A DNA stretch of 64,000 nt from Bryum argenteum (lineage: Eukaryota > Streptophyta > Bryopsida > Bryales > Bryaceae): contig CM073325.1 of the NCBI GenBank assembly GCA_037043015.1, forward strand, positions 7,295,001-7,359,000, written 5' to 3'. The notes under the pieces were generated by a model. The model did no database searches, had not been told where the DNA came from, and saw nothing but the letters and a program-made list of their open reading frames with translations. The translations under genes were made by a program, and so were the position numbers. Positions 39,105-50,540 of the stretch are shown in pieces (position 1 is the stretch's first letter; each line of letters starts with the position of its first letter).

Positions 39105-40005
39105 TAGGGGTTAAATCATAGACTTTATACTATATTTAAATACCATATATTCACTTTGTTGAAAGAACACTCTACCCACTCCAATCTCAAAATAGGTTTG
39201 ACTTTCTTGTTCACTTTTTAGCCCTAAAGGAGAGTGAAGTCTGAGACGGGACGTTTGGACTCTGGTCACGCTCACAACCACTAAATATAAACAATATGAA
39301 GTTGGAGCTTTATGAGGATAATAGAACTTTCCCATACCTTTCCAAAGAGTCATTTCATGCTTCAAAATTCCTCATACTTTAGGAAATACTTACTCTTCAA
39401 AGTTTCAAAAAACAATTTTTGAAAAGTGCCCAACTGCGGTTTATGCTCATTTATTCTCAAAATCTATCCAAAATCAATTAAAATCTATAAAATTTCAAAA
39501 ATCCACCAAAGTTTAAGATTTGATTTTTTTTTGCAAGTTTTGTTGTTTGAGCACATAGGAGAGGTATCAAGGCATGATCTCACCGCTCAGATCCCCAATC
39601 CAATAATTCTTTACATGCCTTTTTTATCGTCGAAGACTAGCCTTTGAATTTCAGCATACCTCCATGTGAAAAATCAAGCTTCTCGCTAGGTTATAGGAGA
39701 GTAAAAAAGTATGTAGACATAACTCACTTAGGAACAAGAATTTGAAAAGACTCATTTTAAAATCGTTTTTTTCAGCTCACAAAACTCCTTGATCCTTATG
39801 GCAACAAGGGCGAAAAACATTTTTTCCAACTTTGAGCGCTATGATCTCACAAATGGTAAGGAATTCGAATGTAAGATTTGGTGCACACACAAATGTACAA
39901 CTAAACTACTAGATCCTACAAATACATACTTCAAAACTCGTCAAACATTTGAAAAATTTGCATAAAAAGAAAGCAATTTTGATGCCGCTCTCCTCTAGGG
40001 GTCAA
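39105..40005. mobile_element. Degenerate TTAA-type element remains
   Basis: A right-end-like CTCTTAGGGGTTAA lies at 39104-39117 and a degraded one, CTCTAGGGGTCAAG, at 39991-40004. The family motif appears as CTATGATCTCACAAATGG at about 39839 and ACTAGATCCTAC at about 39928. No matching left ends were found, so extents are approximate. Confidence 0.35.
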
Positions 40006-40835
40006 GCTAATTAACTCATATTAATATCTTTGCAAGCTCACACACATGTGAACCCCTTAAATGCACTAAAAATAGGGAGGGTTCACCATTACAAAGATCC
40101 AAAATGGAGACACAAATATAATAGTGAAGGAAAGGGTATGGTATGCCATAGAATGGTATGGGGAAGCAAGGTGGGCTACAACCATTAGGGTTGTGTGGGT
40201 ACAAAAAGCAACAACATGGGAGCTTTCATAGCTGTTGTTGTTACACACAAGTACCAACAAAACAAAATGGGATTTGTCCTTCCTTTGATTTCCCCCTTAT
40301 TTTTTTACATACCAGTAGCAAGCCATTTATATCGTGGGCCCAAAAAAATAATAAAAATAAATTAAAAGGGGGGTTAAGATAAGGGGAAAATTTATATATA
40401 ACTTTCTAGCTAGCACGTTTTACTAGGTCTGAATCTGCAACCTGCAGCAACCTGCCACCCCTCCCTCCTCGGTAATGATGCCATCTACCTACCAGACTGT
40501 ACCGACCCCCCTGTCAGAAGCACTCATCCCTGTTCACACCTCCAAGTTTAGAAAAAGGTCTTTACTTTCTCTTGTGGCCATACCTCACGGGATGAAATCT
40601 GGAAAAAAGCATGCAAGGGGATTGGTTGCTTAGTTTTTAAAGGATTTTTTTGGAGAAAGAGTATGATATACTACAATGGCATGTGCTTATTTATGGCTCA
40701 AGGTGTATTGATAGAAATAAAGTTTGTTTGGTTGATCTTTGTAAGGTTCTAGTTTTACCGACAATGTGTAAACAATGGCTCATTGTTAGAGGCATTTTTC
40801 TATTTCTATAAAATACTTGTCACTTTTCTTGAAAG

Positions 40836-41060
40836 ACTACACTAAATTTGATAATTAGTGTCAGATACACTAATTTACATTAAAATGTTATAAGTTTTTA
40901 CTGTTGTTCAATAATTTTACCCACTATATTGGCCAAGATGGGGGTCCTTATATAGTATCAAAATCAATGCTCTTGGTAAATTTTTTTAAACAAAAGTAAA
41001 AAATCATAGCATTTTCAAATCTTATTATAATTTAACACTAATTATCAAATTTAGTGTAGT
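40836..41060. mobile_element. MITE with perfect 26-bp terminal inverted repeat (TACACTAAA ends)
   Basis: Positions 40836-40861 and 41035-41060 are exact reverse complements, starting ACTACACTAAATTTGATAAT. The end type equals that of 5338-5744. The core is A+T-rich, 225 bp, non-coding. Confidence 0.7.
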
Positions 41061-42896
41061 GCTCAATTTGATGATTAATTGATATGGTCATTGGATTCTT
41101 TTGTGTTATGTTTTTGAAAATTGGGTTAAAATCTTGCATTAAGTTCATGAATACACCTCAAAGTAAGCTTTAACGGGAATGTTGAGAATTTAAAAATGAA
41201 TACAAGTGTAATGAATTTGTGTTCTCTTGAATGATATCGCAATAAATTAGCTAGCTTATAACCCCATCCGCTCTTTTGAATTGGTGATTGAGAGATTAAG
41301 GTACATGGTGTAAGATATGTGTTTTAAGTTTTTAGAAAGGCGTGATTGTTTTGGTATAGTGGGTGAGACTAATTGACGAGATCATAGTTTCTAATCAAAT
41401 ATGACAATCTTGCCATTGGTTATTGTGACTTGCATACATTCATAAAATTAAGATCAATTTCAAATACATGCTCATGCTTATGAAATAGGTAAATAAAAAC
41501 AGTACAAGAAAAAAGAATGAAAGCTATCTTGACGAGCTGGACATTCCACACTTTATCATGACCTTAGAAACCAACATCCAAGTTTATTTTTTGGCTTTAT
41601 CCATAGTAATACTTGTTTTTTGGAATGATTTTCCACTAAGTTTTCCACACACATACACTTATTGCCTTCATCATCTTTATTAACGGGAAATTCAACAGTT
41701 ATTTTCTTGTATATTTTGGAATTGTTTTTGAGCTATAAGCTTCATCAACTTTTACCTTCATTATCCATTTCCACAACTGTATTCTCTATCAAATTCCGTT
41801 AGTAAATAAGTAATTATCTCAAAAAATGAAAATCTTCGAGTGATAAAAAGTGGAAATCTTTCAAAATTATATGTAACTAAACTTCATCATTTTAAAAACT
41901 TTACATACATGAACTTTGAATTCTTGAAGATATTTGGTGTAAAAAACAAAAAATAATCAACTCTAAAAACACCGTGATTAAATCTATATGTGGAAAATAA
42001 TGATTAATACATCTCCACACAAGTGAAATTTGGTAGAGGCTACGATAGTTATTCACATAATAATTATTTCATTTCCACACAAGTGAAATTTGGTAGAGGC
42101 ATAGGTATAGTCACTCACACACAATCCAAGTACTCTCTCTATCAATAAAGTGTTCTTATAAAATTTCCCATACTAGCTTGATATTCACCAGACTATTTTC
42201 CATTTCCCCTACCTAGCAATGATCTGATCACCAATCCTCCTTCTCACATTACTAAAAAACGTGGTTCTACAAAGCTGGCCAAAGTGCTCCTACTGTACCA
42301 AGGCTACAATACATTCTTGATGACAAATACGACCCCTAAATCAATATACAAATGGAGTGGTTACTATACAACAGTAAATACAACAAAAAGGATTTAATTC
42401 CAAAATGGAGTGGTAACAAAGAGAAGTTACTACACCACAGTAAATACATACAGACATGGCAGGAGGAACAACAGTAAGAAGAAGGGAAGGGGGCAACAAC
42501 AAACAGTAACTGAGAAAGCTGCAGCATCATAACTCTCATCCCAGAGTGTCTATTTAAGAATCGTTTTTCTAGTTACCGCATCGATCATCTGGTGTTTTGC
42601 ACCTTCATCATCATCATCATTATAAGATCATTGCAAGCAAACAATCGTTATACAAATTCCTCCTGCCATTTCTGCCGCCGCCACCTCGATCCTTGCACAA
42701 TACCCACTTCTCTACAGTAATTTACCGAGCGTTTGGATCATCATGGGTTGACTAGCTCGAAGGGGAACGAGCAAGCGGGAGAATGTGATTTTTTTTTTCA
42801 GTTTGGGCGGGGGCGGGACGTTTTTCATCCATTGATCTGTTGGCTGGTGATGGTGATGGGTACCTGCTAGAAGGTGGGGTGGGGTATGGTGTTGCG
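41061..42896. other. A+T-rich spacer, no gene seen
   Basis: TCCACACAAGTGAAATTTGG is repeated at 42014 and 42074 as part of a 60-bp tandem duplication. The last 400 bp become GC-richer toward the HD-Zip III promoter. Confidence 0.35.
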
Positions 42897-43847
42897 CGAG
42901 AGAGAGAGAGAGAATAGAAGGGTGGGAGATAGACAGTGGGTTTTTATTACTGGGAGTGATCATGTGATATGTCGGGAGGAGAGGTGGTGTGATGAGTGAG
43001 GGTTAGATATGGTTGTTTGTTTTTAAGGCCGCAAAAAAAGGAGAGTGTGCTCATGATTAGAATCCAAGTGTGAGGGAGAAATAGTAGGGGGGGGAGAGAG
43101 TTTTCTGCGGCGGTGGATATGGTGTATGAGTGTTGAGTTGTTGCTTCGATCACTTCATGGTGGGTCCGTTTTAGTGTTGCGTCAGGCCGGCGTAAGCATT
43201 TTTTCTCTTCTGTAGTTGTAGTAGTCGTAGTGCCGACAGGAGGGTTTGGTGTTTGGAGAGATAGGAAAAGATTGATTCTTGGTTTTTTGGGGTTTGGTTT
43301 GGTAGAGAGGTGGTTGGCTGATTTGAGAGGTGAGAGGTGCAAGATTGAATGAAGAGGGTGTGAAAAGGGAGATTTGATGCGGAGAGTTTCTACTTTTTGA
43401 AGAGTTTGGGTGGTTAAGGGAAAGAGTGAGAGAGAGCGAGAGAGAGAGGTGAGGCAAAAGCGGCGCTTCAATCTTTAGAGATGGTGAGGGCAGTTGGTGA
43501 CTGCGTTCTGGTGCAAGGAGAAGTTGTGAATTGAAAGAAAGTGGTTGTTGTTCTAGGATTGGGATCAGCTGCAGATGGTTGTTCTATTTCCTTCACAACT
43601 TCATTGCTTCAGTATACTCCAGAACTTCACATGACAGGTAGGTTCATGGATCAGAGCTAGACGGTACTCCCGCCCGTTTCGTAAGAATTCATAGCACATG
43701 GAGTTTTCAGATCTGAGAGTTTGCGATCCAGTTTCAGTGTCGAATTGTACTTTCTGGTACTGGCTTGCGAGTGTTGTTCAATCTTGAGGGTAACTAAGGG
43801 AGGGATCTTGATTTGTGTGGTACTTAGAATCGTGGAAGGAGCAAACG
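42897..43847 (+). promoter_or_regulatory. Promoter and leader region of the HD-Zip III gene
   Basis: Two GA tracts lie at 42897-42914 and 43420-43448, the kind bound by plant GAGA-binding (BPC) proteins. Short upstream reading frames follow: ATG at 43481 (17 codons, stop 43534) and ATG at 43575 (19 codons, stop 43634). ACAG/GTAGGT at about 43637 could be a leader intron donor. Minus-strand frames through the GA tracts are low-complexity artefacts. The transcription start is not determined. Confidence 0.4.
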
Positions 43848-46800
43848 ATGGATGCTTCAGGAAAGTATGTTCGTTACACGAATGAACAAGTGGAAGCTTT
43901 GGAGCGGGTGTACCACGAGTGCCCGAAGCCGAGTTCCATCCGGCGTCACCAGCTGATTAAGGAGAGCCCCATCCTGCAGAACATCGAGCCCAAGCAGATC
44001 AAAGTTTGGTTTCAAAATCGGCGGTATGCATGGTTTCTTGTTTCCGAGCTGATCTGAGTGGTGGTCTTTTTCGCCGCTGGCTTTTGTCCTCTTTCGGAGA
44101 GGTGTACTGTCGATGCGCAAGCATTGCTTCTTGGTGGGAAATTCAATTGTTCTTTTGTATTTACAGATGCCGGGAGAAGCAACGTAAGGAGGCAACAAGG
44201 CTGGTCAGTGTCAATGCGAAGCTGACAGCTCTAAACAAGCTCCTGATGGAGGAAAATGAGCGTTTAGCCAAGCATACTTCGCAGCTGACGCTTGAGAATC
44301 ATGCCCTTCGGCAACAGTTACCCAACCAGCCTTTCCCTGACGGACGACATCGTCTCTCATCTCAGGCGAGTGCTTGCTGCAGCCAAACAATAAATGTTTG
44401 CAGTTGTCGTTTCCACTATCTAATACGACTGCTGTTGTTGTTTCAGAATCTTTTAAAGAAGGAAGGGGCAGTCAATGGTGGCGATGAAAGCTCCACCCAA
44501 GGCGGTATCTGTGTAAAATTACACGGGCAGGCTGGTGTGGCCTCCACAGATACTAGCTGTGATTCTGCTGTTACTGGTGGTCTACCGCATCGTCGCACTC
44601 CGCAGCATTCCCCTCGCGATACTAGCCCTGCAGGGTGAGCTTCATCTGGTGATGGTCTGTTTATTGGTAAACGTAATTCGCAGTCCGTGACACTTCTCTA
44701 ACTTCGAAATCTTCTACAGGTTATTAGCTATTGCGGAGGAGACACTTACAGAATTCCTGGCTAAGGCCACAGGAACAGCGGTGGATTGGATTCAGTTACC
44801 TGGTATGAAGGTATGTAATCTAATTGCAGAGCTCCCACATGAACTTGCCAGGGGTACTAATCACATTCGAAACAGTTGAAGCTAATGAGCAAGTGATGTT
44901 GTGTGCAGCCTGGTCCGGATGCTATTGGCATCATTGCTATATCCCACGGTTGCGTCGGTATAGCTGCTCGAGCTTGCGGCCTTGTGGCCCTCGATGCTAG
45001 CAAGGTCACCGAAGTGTTAAAAGATCGTCCAGCTTGGCTACAAGACTGTCGACGCATGGAGATTCTGGGAGCCCTTCCCACAGGAAATGGGGGAACCATA
45101 GAGTTGTTGTACACCCAGGTATCACTCACACTTCTTTGTGAGTTTGAAAGTACTGTGATTCGCTTACTTAATGTGGTTGTTATATCCAGATACCACGTCA
45201 GGATTAGATTGGCAGCTCTAAAAGTACACTTGTAATTGCACATTCCCTGTATTTCCTGCAGATCTGTCGTTGTGTCCACAATTTCCACACGTCAGTCTGC
45301 ATTTAGGAGCCCGTTTAGTACAGTGCCATTAGTGAAGGTTGAGTGTACTTCACGAAGATTTTGTGAAGATTGAACGTACTTACACCGCGTTGTACCTGAT
45401 CTGCCCGAATTTAATTTCGTCTCAGATGTACGCACCGACAACTTTGGCTCCTGCACGGGATTACTGTACTTTAAGATACACTACGATTCTGGAGGATGGG
45501 AATTTGGTGGTAAGTCTCTCTCCTACTCCTTCGGGACGAATCTGTAAGATCTTGTACTGCTGAACAAGTGTCTAATTCTGTCTTACTGTGCAGATATGTG
45601 AGCGGTCACTAACTGGAGGGCAAAGTGGACCTACTATGCCACCTGTTCAATCCTTCGTCAGAGGCGAGATGTTCCCAAGTGGTTATCTGATCCGACCTTG
45701 TGATGGTGGAGGCTGCATCATTCACGTTGTTGATCATTATGACAACGAGGTAATTGACGAGTCTTTTACTGATTGTTATCGTGAGGGATCGATATGTGTA
45801 CTGATCAGTGTTAACCAATTGCAGCCTTGGAGTGTACCGGACGTCTTGCGCCCTCTGTACGAGTCACCAGCCGTTCTGGCCCAAAAGTCCACTATTGCGG
45901 TATGTAGTACCACGTTCTCAATATTGTAGTATGTTTTACGTTTTCTATTATGAGTATCTAATCTCGGTGGTTCCTGTTTACATAGGCATTACGGCATTTG
46001 CGGCGGCTTGCAGTAGAAGAAAGTGGTGAGGGAGTTCCTCGCAACGGACAACATCCAGCAGTCCTTCGTACACTGGGCCAGCGTCTAGCCAAGTGAGCTG
46101 AACAAGACTAGCTTCATGTGTTTATTTGCTTTGTACAAGACAGGCCTTAGTGTTTTCCGAAAGAGCGTATGAGTCCGCGTTGTTGATATGCTGATGATGT
46201 TTCCTATTGTGCAGGGGCTTCAATAATGCGGTTAATGGATTTGGAGACGATGGCTGGGAATCTACGGTTAGCGATGGCTTAGATGACGTTACAGTGATGT
46301 TGAATTCAACTTCCAATTCACTGGAGGGGCAGATTGCGTCGGACAAGTTGCTGTATTCTCTCGGTGGAGGCATACTTTGTGCGAAAGCCTCCATGCTATT
46401 ACAAGTATAGCCTGTCACTCTACACTTTGTTGTCCACGCGTATTCCTGTTGAAATCTAAGAATTCTTATATCTTTGTGCGCCAGATAATTGTCTTTGTCT
46501 ACGTAGTGATCGGTTGACGTGAATGAACAGGGTGTTACTTTACCGTCGAGGCTTCACTGTTTAGTAGATGTATCACCTCAAGGTTACAGTACTGATGAGT
46601 TTTGCATTTTGATGCGTTATGCAGAATGTACCCCCATCGCTGCTGATCAGATTCTTAAGGGAACATCGATCTGAGTGGGCCGATTATGACATGGATGCAA
46701 ATGTGGCGACATCCTTTCGGGGGAACGGCAACGGCTATGCTCCTCGAGTTGGTGGCGTGTCTCATGTTCAGCTCCCTCTACCTTTGGCCCATTCTGCGGA

Positions 46801-48770
46801 ACATGGAGAGGTATTCGCCTCTGAAACCTATCTAGCTAGCGTGATCTCTTTGTGTTTACAGCCTCGTGCACTTGAAAAGTTTACACCTTTTCACTTGACT
46901 TACTTACATCTCGGTGGTGTGTAGATGCTGGAAGTTGTGAAGCTGGAGGGTCACAGTTCAGTGCAACATATGGTTCTTTCACGAGACACTTTCCTTCTGC
47001 AGGTATGTATGACTTTGATGTCGATATCTTTACGTTATCAAAGCTCGGAATTGATTGTTGACTGACGTAATGTGGTGGATTCGATAACCAGCTCTGCAGT
47101 GGAATCGACGAGAGTGCAGTTGGGGCGTGTGCACAATTGGTTTTTGCTCCAGTAGATGTTGCTCTGGCTGAAGATATTCCTCTTCTTCCATCAGGATTTT
47201 GTGTTAGCCCCATCGACACAAGTGTTGCGGTACGTTCATTCCTTTTCTTATGGGTCTAGTTTTTATAGATACCACTTTTATCATGTACTGAAATACTGTG
47301 TTGTACAGGATGGGTTTGGCCTGGACCGCACTCTTGACCTAGCTTCAACTCTAGAAGGGGGCAACGACCTGCGCTTGAATGGCGATTCAAAGTCGAATAG
47401 CAACGGTGGCCAGATGCGGTCTGTTCTTACAATAGCCTTTCAGTTCGCATACGAGGTGCACACACGGGAAACCTGTGCAGCTATGGCTCGCCAATATGTG
47501 CGCACTGTAGTGGCCTCAGTTCAGCGTGTAGCCATGGCTTTAGCTCCCTCTCGAGGAGCCGCTCCGCCCCGTCAAGTGCCCAGTAACCCAGATGCACTCT
47601 CCATAGCACGTCATGTCCTGAGCAGCTACAGGTAATTGTTCAGTACACATTGAATTGTTATCATCACTCTCCCTAAATGTTACATGAGAGAGTATGTTTC
47701 GTTGTCTTGTTTACATGTCTTGACCATAGATTCTGTGGTGTGCGATGAGCAGGTTTCATTTGGGTATGGAACTAATGAGGCCAGAGAATGGAAGCGATGA
47801 AGCTCTGTTCAAGGCATTCTGGCATCATACAGATGCCATCGTATGCTGTGCATGGAAGGTACCAGAATTTCTGACGTTTAGTAACAAGTCTCATGTTTCA
47901 GCCTCGATGTCTTTTCGAGAGGCTGTTTCTAGTTTTATCATCAGATGTAGCTTTACGTCATCTTAAATTTCTTTATTTTTTTGATCAAGTAATAGCCTTA
48001 CACACCAGCTTCTCTCACTGCTACTAGAGTCTTCTGTATTTCAAAAGAAATTGCAACCTGTTCAAGGCAGTCGAAGCTAGCAAAACAATCTTGTAGTAAG
48101 TTCAAGGTCGCTGCTTTCGGCCGGCAAATGCGAGAAACAATACTTACTAAAAATTCGCATTTTAAGTGAAGAGACTGCTGTCTTCTTTTACTCTTATTGA
48201 TGAGTTTGTTTTTTCTTTGACAGGGAATGCCGGAGTTCGTATTTGCCAATCGATCAGGCCTTGAGATGTTCGAAACCACGTCAAGCTCCTTGCAAGAGTT
48301 GGACTGGGAGAAGACTCTGAACGAGAACGACTGCAAGTTGTCATACGCTACCTTCACTCAAGTTTTGCAACAGGTTTGTGCCATTTCCTCATCCATAGGA
48401 GTCGGGCAATTTCCACAAGCCAAGATATTCAGCACATAGCTCACCCATTTTTCACCAAATTCAGCTCTTCATTATTAGTGCCTGTAAACTTGACCATTCT
48501 TTGCTCACAAAGTAACCCATTAGCTTGACAATCTGCGTGTATCTGTATAATATACTTTCAAGCATCTGAATTTTGGATTTGCAGGCCTTGTATTTAATGT
48601 GCTTTCCGCTTGTGGACCAGGGTTACTGCTCCCTCCCAGCAGGAGTGCGCATGTCCAGCACAGGCAGGACCGTGGCGTATGAGCAGGCGCTGGCATGGAA
48701 AGTTGTGGATGACAACGAAGGAGTGCAGTGCATAGCCTTCCTGTTCATCAACTGGTCCTTTGTGACCTAA
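43848..48770 (+). CDS. Class III HD-Zip transcription factor (homeodomain, leucine zipper, START, MEKHLA)
   Basis: Class III HD-Zip proteins (REVOLUTA/PHABULOSA/ATHB8 family) control polarity, meristem and vascular patterning in land plants. Exon 1 (43848-44023) and the start of exon 2 give the homeodomain: KYVRYTNEQVEALERVYHEC to IEPKQIKVWFQNRRCREKQR. The zipper follows (LTALNKLLMEENERLAKHTS). The START domain opens in LLAIAEETLTEFLAKATGTA and runs through PGPDAIGIIAISHGCVG, VQSFVRGEMFPSGYLIRPCD and CIIHVVDHYDNEPWSVPDVL. The C-terminal MEKHLA-type region includes MPEFVFANRSGLEMFETTSS and ends AIAFLFINWSFVT-like (CIAFLFINWSFVT) with TAA at 48768. The intron after exon 2 has a GC donor. About 19 exons can be chained. 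The LPGMKPGPDA codons form a miR165/166-type site. Confidence 0.95.
44366..44446 (+). other. GC-AG intron in the HD-Zip III gene
   Basis: Exon 2 ends TCTCAG and the intron begins GCGAGTGCTT. Only this GC donor keeps frame with exon 3 (NLLKKEG); the next GT four bases on would shift the frame to an early stop. Confidence 0.8.
44800..44920 (+). promoter_or_regulatory. miR165/166-complementary site, interrupted by intron 44811-44908
   Basis: The spliced sequence reads CTGGTATGAAG (exon end, 44810) joined to CCTGGTCCGGA (44909 on). This is the conserved HD-Zip III target of miR165/166, with one base changed from the usual CTGGGATGAAG half. It encodes PGMKPGPDA of the START domain. In known land-plant genes the site also spans an exon junction. 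Cleavage is inferred, not shown. Confidence 0.8.
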
Positions 48771-50540
48771 GCACAGCCTTCACGTGACAGTCGACAGTCC
48801 CACTTTCTCTCTTTCCAGGAAAAGGCTATTGTTGGAAAGCGAGCCCTCTTTTTTTTCCTGCGCTCTACCCTTATGAGAGTAGTTTATCTATAGTCCAGGC
48901 TAGTAAGTGTCGCATGTCATGAAAACTTTAGACTCCAGCTGCTTTTTTCAACAACAGACTTATGCTGGACGCACTATTTGGTATTTATGGAGCTCTTTCA
49001 GCGGAGTACCCATACTCTTGCTTCTTTCTTTTTATTCCAAAGCCTCAGTGCCTTGGTCCTTCGCTACTAGATCTTTGACGATCAATTATGGGACTTTCAA
49101 ATTTCTTACGCTAGTCCATGAATATCATCAGCCCAGGTGGAAGAAATGTTATAAGCTATGGCATGCGATACTTGTGACGATGTTTTGTACAGCCTACTTC
49201 GGCCTCTACTAGATCAGTGGTAGGCGACAGCGGGAGTCATGCTTCGGCAGACAATTTTTGTACGTTATTTTTTTTCAAACCTTATGGATCTTTTATGAAC
49301 ACTTTAAATATTAGAGACTCCTGATCATTTTGATTAGTAACATGCCTTAACTGAACAGAACTTTTGAGGCGACTACAATTCTGAAGAGCTTTGCACTTCT
49401 TGGAGAGGTCTGATTGATAATGAGGCGTCAGCTAATCATCAAGATTGGCTATACTCAATAATGTATTGAGGTAAAGCATTATACCTATTTCCATGTTGAT
49501 GGTGAAAGTTTGATCAACAGTGTGTGTGGCTTTGTAGCATACTTCCATGTGAAAAAGTATATTGAGTGTCATGTTGTCCTTCAAGTATTTAATGAATAAC
49601 ACTGTACCATGTGACATAGTTTCTAGGAAATATGTAAAATAAACAAGGTTTGTATATTATTGGTTAAAAATCAAAGGTTGGAAAAGTATTATCATAATTA
49701 AGGTTGGAGTATCCCCAAAAGTGTGTATTCTAGATTCTTGCTCCTATGAAGATTTAGTCACCTGTACCCTACTCCCTGATTAAGGTTAACATGTATGGGT
49801 CATTTATAAATTTTGTAGTTATTATAAGTGCTTATAAATAATCTAAAAATAGTAATACTTTGTCATTTTCTATTGTTAATCACTAAAAAATAGGAAGCCA
49901 CTTAAGTATAGTGAAATCTTCAAATGCACGGAAATAGGTGTTCATACCTTATATTGTACAAGAGAACTCAAACCTATCTATAGAAGGCAAAATTCAAAGG
50001 TGGGGGTACGAAAGGGGAAGGGGTTATTGCTCCTATACCTCCACCTCCATTTCAACCAATGAACATTCTAGAATCCCAATGGTGCATTTAGATAGAAAAG
50101 AGGAAAAACCATCAAAATTTATTACATGGAAATAGTACTCATTACCATGTTAGAAGAAATATAAAGTCTAGTGTCTTGTAATGATGTATGATATAGACCA
50201 GAGCCTTTATTTTCCGATTTATGCATGTGACCGTAATTGTGTAGAACAAAAATCTCTTTTTGTTGTAGATTTTATTGGATCCAACATCTCGCGTTCCTGT
50301 TGCAATACAAACACTTTTATTATGTATCTATATAGCAAATATTGGTTCGAAGATAGTACTAAGAGACATAAAATATTACCTAGTACAACAATATTTGAAG
50401 TTTTTGATGGAGGTTAGACAAGAGAGTAATGTATTTTAAAAGTCAAGTTTTCTTTTCATTACAATTGTCAAAATCTATTCTAATGCCACATGCACATACC
50501 ATTGTATACCAAACCGTTAATTATTGTGTATATATCTAAC
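48771..50540. other. Convergent spacer between HD-Zip III and the RING gene
   Basis: This holds the HD-Zip III 3' UTR (+) and, probably, the unresolved last exons of the RING/coiled-coil gene (-). Plus-strand frames at 49938-50135 and 50181-50417 have no recognisable domain. Confidence 0.3.

Noticed and set aside
42947-43471. 174-codon minus-strand frame rich in Ser, Leu, Pro and Thr
   Set aside because: It reads through the GA/CT-rich leader of the HD-Zip III gene; low complexity, no domain.
49938-50417. Two plus-strand frames (65 and 78 codons)
   Set aside because: No domain, A+T-rich, convergent spacer; probably chance.
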